Of a stretch of DNA of 64,000 bases, positions 14,307 through 23,431 are shown one piece after another (positions within the stretch are counted from its first letter, which is position 1; every line of letters starts with the position of its first letter). Position numbers and translations under genes: made by a program. Location: assembly GCA_963829705.1 (NCBI GenBank), contig CAWHJN010000005.1:496001-560000 (forward strand), read 5' to 3'. Origin of the DNA: CAWHJN01 sp963829705. Lineage in GTDB: Bacteria; Bacteroidota; Rhodothermia; Rhodothermales; BA12. The notes under the pieces are model-generated. The model made no database searches and was not told the origin of the DNA. It worked only from the letters and a program-made list of their open reading frames with translations.

Positions 14307-14357
14307 CGTTCCGACTTCCGAAAGCGAAGCTTCACGTCCGTAAATCCGACCTTCCCA
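14307..14357. repeat. Degenerate heptad spacer repeat
   Basis: Units in a strict 7-bp register: GTTCCGA, CTTCCGA, AAGCGAA, GCTTCAC, GTCCGTA, AATCCGA, CCTTCCC. The array runs to three bases before the aldehyde dehydrogenase ATG. Confidence 0.6.
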
Positions 14358-14359
14358 AA

Positions 14360-15727
14360 ATGCCGCTCGTCTCCATCGACCCCGCCACCGAACAGGAAAT
14401 CGCCCGCTACGACGCGCTCACCGAGGCGGAGATCGAAGCGGCGTTGCAGAAAGCTCACGAGGCCTTTCTGCGCCACCGCGACACATCCTTCGCCGAGCGA
14501 GCCGAAAAAATGCGGCGCTGCGCCGACCTGCTCGAACACCGCGCCGCCGACTACGCCGCACTGATGGTGCGCGAGATGGGCAAGCCCCGCAAGCAGGCCG
14601 TCGCCGAGGTCAACAAGTGCGCGCTCGTGTGCCGCTACTACGCCGACACCGCCGAGGGGCATCTGGCCGACGCGCCCGCACCGGTCGAGGACGCTCGTGC
14701 CTTCGTGGCCTACCAGCCGCTCGGGCCGGTGCTGGCCGTGATGCCGTGGAATTTCCCCTTCTGGCAGGTGTTTCGGTTCGCCGCGCCCGCGCTCATGGCG
14801 GGCAACGTGGGATTGTTGAAGCACGCCTCCAACGTCACCGGATGCAGCCTCGCCATCGAAGACGTGCTGCGCGACGCGGGCTTCGGCCACGAGGAATTCC
14901 AGTCGCTGCGCGTCGGCTCGGACGCCGTGGCCGGGATCATCGCCGACCGGCGCGTGCGTGCGGCCACCGTCACCGGCAGCGACGGCGCGGGGCGGGCCGT
15001 GGGTGGTGCGGCGGGCAAAGCCCTGAAACCCTCCGTGCTCGAACTCGGTGGCAGCGACCCGTTCATCGTCCTCGCCGACGCCGACCTCGACCATGCCGTA
15101 GCGACAGGGGTGCAGGCGCGCGTGCAGAACAACGGCCAGAGCTGCATCGCCGCCAAGCGCTTTATCGTCGAGGCGTCCATTTTAGAGGATTTCACGCGCC
15201 GGTTCGTCGAGCGCGTCGAAGCGCTGAACGTCGGCGACCCGATGGACGACGCCACCGACATCGGCCCCCTCGCCCGGCGCGACCTGCGCGACGAGATCCA
15301 CGACCAGGTGACCCGCGCACAGCGAGAAGGCGCCGTTGTGCTGACGGGCGGCGAGAAACTCGACCGCACGGGCTTCTACTACGCGCCGACGGTGCTCGGC
15401 AACGTGCAGGAAAACACCGTCGCCTTCGACGAGGAGATCTTCGGACCCGTCGCCTCCGTCATCTCAGCCCGCGACGCCGACGACGCCATCCGGCTCGCCA
15501 ACGCCTCGCGCTTTGGGCTGGGCGGGGCCGTCTTCACCCGCGACCTCGAAAAAGGCGAGCGCGTGGCGCGGGCGCTGCACGTCGGCTGCGCGTTCGTCAA
15601 CGCGATGGTCAGGAGCGATCCGCGCGTGCCCTTCGGCGGCGTGGGCGACAGCGGCTACGGGCGCGAACTCGCCCGCGACGGCATCCGCGCCTTCGTCAAC
15701 ACCAAGACGGTGTGGATCGAGAGATAA
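14360..15727 (+). CDS. NAD(P)-dependent aldehyde (succinate-semialdehyde) dehydrogenase
   Basis: This 455-residue member of the aldehyde dehydrogenase superfamily oxidises an aldehyde to its acid with NAD(P)+. The oxyanion Asn131 is in MPWNFPFWQ. The general base Glu228 is in LELGGSDPF. The nucleophile Cys262 is in NNGQSCIAAKRF. FGGVGDSGYGRE closes the C-terminus. The compact length and GQSCIAAKRF motif resemble the GabD1/Sad group acting on succinate semialdehyde, but substrate choice cannot be read with certainty. It stands alone between divergent rnc and a small PspB-like gene; no GABA transaminase is nearby. Confidence 0.92.
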   Translation: MPLVSIDPATEQEIARYDALTEAEIEAALQKAHEAFLRHRDTSFAERAEKMRRCADLLEHRAADYAALMVREMGKPRKQAVAEVNKCALVCRYYADTAEGHLADAPAPVEDARAFVAYQPLGPVLAVMPWNFPFWQVFRFAAPALMAGNVGLLKHASNVTGCSLAIEDVLRDAGFGHEEFQSLRVGSDAVAGIIADRRVRAATVTGSDGAGRAVGGAAGKALKPSVLELGGSDPFIVLADADLDHAVATGVQARVQNNGQSCIAAKRFIVEASILEDFTRRFVERVEALNVGDPMDDATDIGPLARRDLRDEIHDQVTRAQREGAVVLTGGEKLDRTGFYYAPTVLGNVQENTVAFDEEIFGPVASVISARDADDAIRLANASRFGLGGAVFTRDLEKGERVARALHVGCAFVNAMVRSDPRVPFGGVGDSGYGRELARDGIRAFVNTKTVWIER

Positions 15728-15795
15728 AAGCGCCGTAACTCCGCCTGCCCCATTTCGTACGTTTCCGCACCTCCGCCACCCCATCCCCTGCCGCT

Positions 15796-16116
15796 ATGCC
15801 ACCCGAAGTCCTCGTCTTCATGATCCCGATTCTGGGCATTCTGACCGCGATGCTGGCGATCTTCCTCAAGCACCGCGAGAAGATGGCGGGCCTCGACGGT
15901 GGGCGCGGAGCGCAGACGGCGCAGATCCTGACGGAGACGCTCGAAAGGCAGCACGAGCGCATCGCGTCGCTGCAAAAGCGCGTCGAGACGCTGGAGATGA
16001 TCGTTACGGACGAGAACGCGGCGCTCGAACAGCAGACCCGCCGCGCCCGGCTACACAGCCCCGAAGCCGACGACGCGCCGGATGCCGTGCCGCCGCGCAC
16101 CCGCACACGGGCGTAG
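15796..16116 (+). CDS. Small PspB-like membrane/coiled-coil protein
   Basis: This is a 106-residue protein with one N-terminal transmembrane helix (about 4-24, VLVFMIPILGILTAMLAIFL), a short basic stretch and an amphipathic coiled coil (about 42-75: ERIASLQKRVETLEMIVTDE). The layout and the LExIVTDE ending resemble PspB of the phage-shock envelope stress response. The C-terminal 30 residues are disordered and rich in Asp/Pro/Arg. No PspA or PspC is in the window, so a Psp role is only suggested by similarity. Confidence 0.65.
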   Translation: MPPEVLVFMIPILGILTAMLAIFLKHREKMAGLDGGRGAQTAQILTETLERQHERIASLQKRVETLEMIVTDENAALEQQTRRARLHSPEADDAPDAVPPRTRTRA

Positions 16117-16174
16117 CGGCAGAAACGGGCGGCTCTTCACCTGAACTGTCACACCGCGCGCGAGGCGAGGCGGT

Positions 16175-16180
16175 TATCTT
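16175..16180 (+). promoter_or_regulatory. TATCTT box upstream of icd
   Basis: TATCTT in the spacer, 39 bases before the icd ATG, matches the recurrent box of the window. No clear -33 element is seen. Confidence 0.35.
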
Positions 16181-16219
16181 GCGGGCGTCCTTTCCCGCTC
16201 AAGAAAACCGCCTCGATTT

Positions 16220-17668
16220 ATGTCTGCACCCCGCGAAGTCACCGTGGCCTACGGCGACGGCATCGGCCCCGAAATCATGGAGGCCACGCTCCGCATCCTC
16301 GACGCCGCCGGTGCGCGCCTCTCGTACGACACCATCGAGGTAGGCGAGAAGGTCTACAAAAGCGGCATCGCCAGCGGCATCCCCGAGACCGCGTGGGACA
16401 GCCTCAAACGCACGAAGGTGCTGCTCAAGGCACCCATCACGACGCCCCAGGGAGGAGGCTACAAAAGCCTCAACGTGACGCTGCGCAAGAGCCTGTCGAT
16501 GTTTGCCAACGTGCGCCCGGTAAAAGCCTACGCGCCGTTCGTGCAGACGCCGTACCCGTTGCTCGACATGGTCATCGTACGCGAAAACGAGGAAGACCTC
16601 TACGCGGGGATCGAGCACCAGCAGACCGACGAGGTCGTGCAAGCGCTCAAACTCGTCTCTCGGCCCGGCTGCGAGAAGATTGTGCGCTACGCCTTCGAGT
16701 ACGCCAAGGCGTACAACCGCAACAAGGTGACGTGCATGACCAAGGACAACATCATGAAACAAGCCGACGGCTTGTTTCACCGCGTGTTCAACGAGGTTGC
16801 CGCCGAGTACCCGGACGTCGAGGCCGACCATAAGATCATCGACATCGGCTCGGCGCTCGTCGCGGCCCGCCCCGAACGCCTCGACGTGATTGTGACCCTC
16901 AACCTCTACGGCGACATCATCTCCGACATTGCCGCCGAGGTGGCCGGCTCGGTGGGGCTGGGAGGCTCGGCCAACGTGGGCGACCAGTTCGCCATGTTCG
17001 AGGCCATCCACGGATCTGCACCCGACATTGCGGGCGAGGGCATTGCCAACCCCTCGGGCCTGCTCGGCGGGGCGGTGCTGATGCTGGTTCACGTAGGCCA
17101 GACGGATGTGGCCGAGACGATTCGCAACGCGTGGCTCAAAACCATTGAGGACGGCATCCACACCGCCGACATCTACCGCCCGCAGGTTTCGACGCGCAAG
17201 GTGGGCACCGCCGCCTTTGCCGACGCCGTCGTGGAGCGGCTGGGGCAGATGCCGCGCATTCTCGCGCCCGTGCAGTACGGGGCGCCGCGCGAAATGGACA
17301 CGCACCTCACCCCGCAACCCAAACGCGACAAGAGACTCGTCGGCGTGGACGTGTTTCTGGACTGGACGGAAGCCGACCGCGACCCCGACGTGCTCGGGCA
17401 GGGCCTGGCGGATGCCGCGACAGATGCGCTCCCGCTCAAGCTCATCACCAACCGTGGCGTGCTCGTCTACCCCAACGCCGACACCCGGCCGTTCTGCACC
17501 GACCACTGGCGCTGCCGCTTTGGCGCTGCCGGGCACGTGGTGACGCACGAGGACGTGATCGCACTGCTCGAATCGCTCGACGGTGCAGGCTTTGACTTCA
17601 TCAAAACCGAGCACCTGTACACGTTCGACGGCATACGCGGCTACTCGCTCGCGCAGGGTGAAACATGA
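16220..17668 (+). CDS. icd: Isocitrate dehydrogenase, NADP-dependent, with C-terminal extension
   Basis: This 482-residue enzyme of the beta-decarboxylating dehydrogenase family converts isocitrate to 2-oxoglutarate in the TCA cycle. The substrate loop SLNVTLRKSLSMFANVRP (83-100, with Ser83, Asn85, Arg89 and Arg99) and RENEEDLYAG (121-130) are intact, as are the metal-binding aspartates in LNLYGDIISD. After the catalytic domain (~340 residues) there is a ~140-residue C-terminal domain (from about LVGVDVFLDW). This architecture is known for Thermus-type IDH rather than the ~415-residue E. coli enzyme. Coenzyme preference (NADP) is inferred from the family. Confidence 0.93.
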   Translation: MSAPREVTVAYGDGIGPEIMEATLRILDAAGARLSYDTIEVGEKVYKSGIASGIPETAWDSLKRTKVLLKAPITTPQGGGYKSLNVTLRKSLSMFANVRPVKAYAPFVQTPYPLLDMVIVRENEEDLYAGIEHQQTDEVVQALKLVSRPGCEKIVRYAFEYAKAYNRNKVTCMTKDNIMKQADGLFHRVFNEVAAEYPDVEADHKIIDIGSALVAARPERLDVIVTLNLYGDIISDIAAEVAGSVGLGGSANVGDQFAMFEAIHGSAPDIAGEGIANPSGLLGGAVLMLVHVGQTDVAETIRNAWLKTIEDGIHTADIYRPQVSTRKVGTAAFADAVVERLGQMPRILAPVQYGAPREMDTHLTPQPKRDKRLVGVDVFLDWTEADRDPDVLGQGLADAATDALPLKLITNRGVLVYPNADTRPFCTDHWRCRFGAAGHVVTHEDVIALLESLDGAGFDFIKTEHLYTFDGIRGYSLAQGET

Positions 17669-18021
17669 AGTAGCCTCCTGCACGCGCGCTGAACGGCTGT
17701 GCGCCAGGCTTCTGGCTTTCATGGAGGACGTGGCCGCCCGTTACTTTACACACCACGCCATCGTCGTCTACGACCAGGAAGTGCGCGTGGCCCGATCCGG
17801 CAAGTTTCGGTAAATGCATGACGATCTCCTGGCGCGCTTTGTCTGCATACAGGCTCCACCGTGTATTCGCCATAGCCTCACGGCCCGGGTGCATCCGCGC
17901 AGGCGCGAGGCCGTTGGAAAAGGCTCGAAACGGGTCGCCCTTGCTCGAAAGAGCGGGGCGTTTTTGGTGCAACGGAAGGCTCAGTGCGAATAGAGCGGTC
18001 TGTTGAAACATCCAGACCCCT
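17669..18021. other. Gene-poor spacer between icd and the helicase gene
   Basis: I see no confident gene. A minus-strand frame, with an internal ATG near 17873, contains a moderately convincing stretch (HAHFLVVDDDGVVCKVTGG). A short plus-strand frame beginning inside the icd end (RYFTHHAIVVYDQEVRV) has equally good composition; they overlap each other. Either could be a small gene or a remnant. Confidence 0.3.
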
Positions 18022-19707
18022 GTGAGGCGCGTCGCGCCTTTCTCTATTCCACACGCGCGCCTGCTTCGAAGCAGGCCGCACCGCACAGATTTCCGCTTGA
18101 ACACGTTTTCCGAACTCAACCTGCGCCCTGAACTCGCGCAGGCCGTGGCCGACCTCGGCTACACCACACCCACGCCTATCCAGGCGGCACTCATCCCTGT
18201 GCTGCTCGCGGGCCGCGACGCCATCGGGCAGGCGCAGACGGGCACGGGCAAAACCGCTGCCTTCGCCCTGCCGACGCTGCAAAACCTCGTGCCCGGCACG
18301 CAGCAGGTACAGGCACTCATCCTCGTACCCACGCGCGAGCTGGCCACACAGGTCGCCTCGGCAGTGCACAACTACGGGCGCGTGCTCGGCGTGCGCGTGC
18401 TGCCCATCTTCGGCGGCCAGCCCTATCAGAAACAGATCGGGCGGCTGCGCAAAGGCGTGGACGTCGTGGTGGGCACGCCGGGCCGCCTCATCGACCTGTT
18501 GAACCAGGGCGCGCTCGACCTGAGCGCCGTGCAGACCGTCGTGCTCGACGAGGCCGACGAGATGCTGTCGATGGGCTTTGCCGACGACCTGCGCGCCATC
18601 CTCGACAACGTGCCGGATGAACGGCAGACGGTGCTGCTCTCGGCCACGATGCCGCGCGAGATCAAGGGCATCGCCAAGCAGTATCTCCGCGATCCCGAGG
18701 TGTGCGCCATCGAGAGCACGCAGCGCACGGGCGCGACCATCGAGCAGCGTGCCTACCTCGTGCGCGACAGCGACCGTTTCGCCGCGCTGACGCGGCTGCT
18801 GGAGATCGAACCCATCGACAGCGCGCTCGTCTTCGCGCACACCCGCGCCAGCACGACCGAACTGGCCGAGCGCCTCAACGCGCACGGCTTCGCCGCCGAG
18901 GCGCTCAACGGCGAGATGACGCAGGCGGCACGGACCGAAACACTGGGTCGTTTCCGCAGCGGGCGCGTCAAGTTGCTCGTCGGCACCGACGTAGCCGCGC
19001 GCGGGCTCGACATCGACAACGTCTCGCACGTGTTCAACTACGACCTGCCGCGCGACCCCGAGGTGTTCGTTCACCGCGTGGGCCGCACCGGCCGGGCGGG
19101 CAAGGCGGGCGTCGCCATCGCGCTCGTGCCGCCGCACGGACGCGGACGGCTTCGGACCATCGAGAACTACACGAAGCAGAACATCCCCGTCTGCCCGATG
19201 CCGTCCGAGGACGCCATCGCGGCGCACCGCGACCAGCAGGCGCTCTCGCGCATGGAAGGCGCGCTCTCCGGCAACGCCGGGGCTCGGGAGGACGACCTCG
19301 TCGAAGCGCTCGTCGCTGCCGGACACGATCCGATGGCCGTCGCGGCCGCCGCCCTCGCTCTCGCCCGTGCCGACGAGCATGCCCGCCCGATCGCGCGCGT
19401 GCACGAGATGCACGAGCGCCCCGCGAAGCGCCACCACGACGACTTCAAATCGCGCCGCGAAAGCTTCAACGGCGACGACCGCGTGCTCATCAGCCTCGGC
19501 ACAGGCCGCACCGATGGCATCGGGCCGCAGCACGTGCTGGGCTCGCTCTGCAACGAGGCGGGCATCCCGCGCGGCGCTGTCGGCAAGATCCGCATCCGCG
19601 AGGGCCACACGCTGGTGGATATGCCCGCGCAGTTCGCCGACCGTGTGCTGGGCCAGTCGCGCCCGCTGCGCGTGGGACGGCGACACGTCTCTGCCGAGCT
19701 CGCCTGA
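18022..19707 (+). CDS. DEAD-box ATP-dependent RNA helicase with DbpA-like RNA-binding domain
   Basis: ATP-driven RNA helicase, 561 residues from GTG 18022; a TTG at 18097 (before NTFSELNLRPELAQ) is an equally plausible start and removes 25 residues with no homology to the family. It has the Q-motif around TPTPIQ, motif I AQTGTGKT (71-78), PTRELA, DEAD (176-179), SAT (207-209), VGTDVAARGLD and HRVGRTGRAG. After a linker rich in charged residues comes a DbpA-type C-terminal RNA-binding domain (about 485-545, GRTDGIGPQHVLGSLCNE). This is the architecture of CsdA/DeaD helicases in ribosome assembly and cold adaptation. It ends against a strong hairpin shared with a convergent peptide gene. Confidence 0.94.
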   Translation: MRRVAPFSIPHARLLRSRPHRTDFRLNTFSELNLRPELAQAVADLGYTTPTPIQAALIPVLLAGRDAIGQAQTGTGKTAAFALPTLQNLVPGTQQVQALILVPTRELATQVASAVHNYGRVLGVRVLPIFGGQPYQKQIGRLRKGVDVVVGTPGRLIDLLNQGALDLSAVQTVVLDEADEMLSMGFADDLRAILDNVPDERQTVLLSATMPREIKGIAKQYLRDPEVCAIESTQRTGATIEQRAYLVRDSDRFAALTRLLEIEPIDSALVFAHTRASTTELAERLNAHGFAAEALNGEMTQAARTETLGRFRSGRVKLLVGTDVAARGLDIDNVSHVFNYDLPRDPEVFVHRVGRTGRAGKAGVAIALVPPHGRGRLRTIENYTKQNIPVCPMPSEDAIAAHRDQQALSRMEGALSGNAGAREDDLVEALVAAGHDPMAVAAAALALARADEHARPIARVHEMHERPAKRHHDDFKSRRESFNGDDRVLISLGTGRTDGIGPQHVLGSLCNEAGIPRGAVGKIRIREGHTLVDMPAQFADRVLGQSRPLRVGRRHVSAELA

Positions 19708-19730
19708 CGCTTTTCGCGCAGATCAGCAAA

Positions 19731-19769
19731 AAAGGGCCGGGCCTCTCCACGTGGGAGGCCCGGCCCTTT
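19731..19769. terminator. Bidirectional hairpin terminator between helicase and peptide copy 1
   Basis: A 12-bp perfect stem GGGCCGGGCCTC / GAGGCCCGGCCC is flanked by AAA and TTT. On the minus strand it is followed by six T residues, so it mainly ends the peptide transcript, and can also end the convergent helicase transcript. It is one of four near-identical hairpins in the window. Confidence 0.85.
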
Positions 19770-19805
19770 CGTCGTTGAGCGCCGAGGGGCGATCAGCCTT
19801 GGGGA

Positions 19806-19925
19806 TCAGCCGTTGGGGATCAACAGGTCGAACGAGCCCGCCGTCACCAACTCAAGGCGCGCCTCGCGGCGCAGCACGGGCGCCCTGTAGGGCTTCTTCG
19901 TTTCCATCGTCGGGTGCGTGTTCAT
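19806..19925 (-). CDS. Conserved small peptide, TAGSFDLLIPN family, copy 1
   Basis: A 39-codon frame begins MNTHPTMETKK and ends LVTAGSFDLLIPNG. It starts 28 bases after the stop of the upstream T9SS lectin-like gene on the same strand and is followed by a strong terminator, so it is the last gene of that transcript. Residues 13-18 read YRAPVL, a Y-x-x-P-x-L motif like the leaders of lasso-type RiPP precursors, and a Thr lies ten residues later. There is no signal peptide or membrane helix. Three further copies occur within 11 kb. Differences among copies in the LVTAGSFDLLIPN block are synonymous (GAC/GAT, ATC/ATT), which supports translation. The function is unknown. Confidence 0.7.
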   Translation of the reverse strand: MNTHPTMETKKPYRAPVLRREARLELVTAGSFDLLIPNG

Positions 19926-19953
19926 ATCAGAAAAAGGGTTGGCGTGAAAAAGA

Positions 19954-21552
<1,599 letters not shown>

Positions 21553-21681
21553 CGTCTGAAGAAGGTTTTGGGGAGATAAGAGGAGGACGCGGCGTGCCCA
21601 TCGTCGGACCGCAACCCCTTTCCGACAGCGGGGGAGTAAGAAACCGCACTTCACCCCTTCTTTATACAAAGGCACACCTCC

Positions 21682-21689
21682 TATCTTTG
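21682..21689 (+). promoter_or_regulatory. TATCTTTG element (TAnnTTTG type) in divergent spacer
   Basis: An exact match to the Bacteroidota -7 consensus TAnnTTTG in the 296-base divergent region between the lectin-like gene and the TRAP binding protein. It points to the plus strand, leaving a leader of about 150 bases before the ATG at 21849. I found nothing else identifiable in this spacer. Confidence 0.4.
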
Positions 21690-21848
21690 GCGCACGTCTG
21701 CTGCACATCTGGCGCATTGCGTGAGACCGCTGGTTGCGCCTGCCTTTGTAGATCTTCCTGCCTTCATTTTGGCCCGGCCAGTAGGAGCGGCCGTTCCGCT
21801 GCTCCGGTTCTGCCCACGGTCGTTTCCCGAACCCTCCCTTATTCTGCC

Positions 21849-22955
21849 ATGCGCCGCCGTCATTTCGTGAAAGCCGCCGCCGTCAGCGCGGGTGCCACTG
21901 CGCTCGCCGCGTGTGGCTCGGAAGCGGTCTCGGGGGGGGCGCCGGCCGTGCAGACGGGCCAGCGCGTGTCGTGGCAACTCGTGTCGTCGTTTCCGCGCTC
22001 GGCGGAGATCCTCTTCGGCCCCGCGCAGCGCATGGCGGATCGCGTGGCCGCGCTCACCGGCGACCGTTTCCGCATCCGCGTCTATCCCGGCGGCGAGATC
22101 GTGCCGCCGCTCGAAGTGATGGGTGCCGTGCAGCGCGGCTCGGCGCAGATGGCGCACACGGCGAGCTACTACTTCAAAGGCATCGACCCCGCGTTCGTGT
22201 TCGACTGCACGGTGCCCTTCGGCCTCACCTCGCGGCAGCAGACGGCGTGGCTGCTCCACGGCGGCGGTATGGATCTCTTGCGCGATCTGTTTGCCGACGT
22301 CGACATCGTCAACCTGCCGGGCGGCAACACGGGTGTGCAGATGGGCGGCTGGTTTCGCCGCGAAGTCCCCACGCTGGCCGATTTGCGCGGGCTGGCGATG
22401 CGAATCCCCGGCATGGGCGGCGAGGTGATGGCCCGCCTCGGCGTCAACCCACAGTCGATTGCCGGCGGCGAGATCTACCCCGCGCTCGAACGCGGCGTCG
22501 TCGATGCCGCCGAGTGGGTGGGGCCGTACGACGACGAGAAGATGGGTTTTGGCAAGATCGCCAAACACTACTACGCGCCCGGCTGGTGGGAGCCCGGCCC
22601 GGCGCTGACGTTCTACGTCAACCGCCCGCAGTGGGAGGCGCTGCCGCAGGCGTACCGCGACGTGCTCGAAGTGGCCGCAGCAGAATCGAGCCTCCACATG
22701 CAGGCCGAGTACGACGCCCGCAACCCCGCCGCGCTGCGTCGGCTGGTGGCGGACGGCGTGCAACTCCACCGCTTTTCGGACGACATCCTGCAGGCGGCGC
22801 GGCGCGAAACGACCGATCTTCTCGAAACCACCGCCTCCACCGACGCCCGCTTCCGCCGCATCTACGACGACTGGAAAAGCTTCCGCGCGCAGTCGTTCGA
22901 CTGGTTCTCCATCACCGAAGAAAGCTATGCCCGCTTCGCCTTTCCCGCCCGCTGA
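21849..22955 (+). CDS. TRAP transporter solute-binding lipoprotein (DctP family)
   Basis: A 368-residue periplasmic binding protein. The N-terminus MRRRHFVKAAAVSAGATALAACGSE combines a twin-arginine-like RRRHF, a hydrophobic stretch and a lipobox (LAAC), so it is probably exported by Tat and lipidated. The body has the DctP family features: WQLVSSFPRSAEILFGPAQ, the VYPGGEIVPPLEVMGAVQRG region, and GLAMRIPGMGGEVMARLGV with the family arginine that binds a carboxylate ligand. The DctQ/DctM membrane subunits are not in the window, so it is an orphan here. Family knowledge suggests an organic acid ligand. Its last 29 bases overlap the next lipoprotein gene. Confidence 0.92.
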   Translation: MRRRHFVKAAAVSAGATALAACGSEAVSGGAPAVQTGQRVSWQLVSSFPRSAEILFGPAQRMADRVAALTGDRFRIRVYPGGEIVPPLEVMGAVQRGSAQMAHTASYYFKGIDPAFVFDCTVPFGLTSRQQTAWLLHGGGMDLLRDLFADVDIVNLPGGNTGVQMGGWFRREVPTLADLRGLAMRIPGMGGEVMARLGVNPQSIAGGEIYPALERGVVDAAEWVGPYDDEKMGFGKIAKHYYAPGWWEPGPALTFYVNRPQWEALPQAYRDVLEVAAAESSLHMQAEYDARNPAALRRLVADGVQLHRFSDDILQAARRETTDLLETTASTDARFRRIYDDWKSFRAQSFDWFSITEESYARFAFPAR

Positions 22956-23364
22956 ACGCGGCCCCCGCCTCGCCGCCGCCTTGATCGCGCTCCTGCTGCT
23001 CGCCGCCGGGTGCGACAGCGGCCTGGTGTCCGAGAATGAGCAGAAGGCCAGGCCCGTACGTGTGACGCTCCGCTACGAAGTAGAGGCCACCTACGCCTCG
23101 TGTACCGTCGCGCGCATAAACGCGCTGCGGCAGCCCGAGCAAAGCGTGGTGACGGCATTTCCGTGGGAAGAGACGCTGACCGTCGAAGTGTCGGAGACGA
23201 CCTCGTTCGTGGCCAGCATCGTCGCCACGTGTGCCGATGCGAGCAAAGAGGGCAAGAGCACCGTGTTCATCCACGCCGCCGACAGCGTGGTGGCGCGGGG
23301 GTCGAACGCGGGCTTCGGCGCGTCGGCGCAGGCGACCTTCAAGGTGACGCCCGACGCCCGCTGA
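22927..23364 (+). CDS. Small lipoprotein of unknown function
   Basis: This 145-residue protein has a lipobox signal peptide (ALIALLLLAAGCDSG; Cys at about 29). The mature part is a ~110-residue all-beta domain (VRVTLRYEVEATYASCTVARIN ... TLTVEVSETTSFVASIVATC) with two cysteines that could pair. The ATG lies inside the 3' end of the TRAP binding-protein gene (29-base overlap in another frame), so the two are likely cotranslated. I do not recognise the family; beta-sandwich lipoproteins of this size are common in Rhodothermales. Confidence 0.75.
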   Translation: MPASPFPPAERGPRLAAALIALLLLAAGCDSGLVSENEQKARPVRVTLRYEVEATYASCTVARINALRQPEQSVVTAFPWEETLTVEVSETTSFVASIVATCADASKEGKSTVFIHAADSVVARGSNAGFGASAQATFKVTPDAR

Positions 23365-23398
23365 GGCGTTTCTGGTCGAAGCGCTCGAGGAAAGGGCG

Positions 23399-23404
23399 TA
23401 CCTT
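23399..23404 (+). promoter_or_regulatory. TACCTT box upstream of the antiporter gene
   Basis: TACCTT lies 27 bases before the ATG at 23432, a member of the recurrent TAYCTT element set. Confidence 0.35.
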
Positions 23405-23431
23405 CCCCGCGCTCCTCTTCTTCGCGACCGT

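Noticed and set aside
17601..18119. 172-codon minus-strand frame overlapping the icd and helicase ends
   Set aside because: Only its middle part has protein-like composition, it overlaps two certain genes and competes with an equally good short plus-strand frame; left as an undecided spacer.
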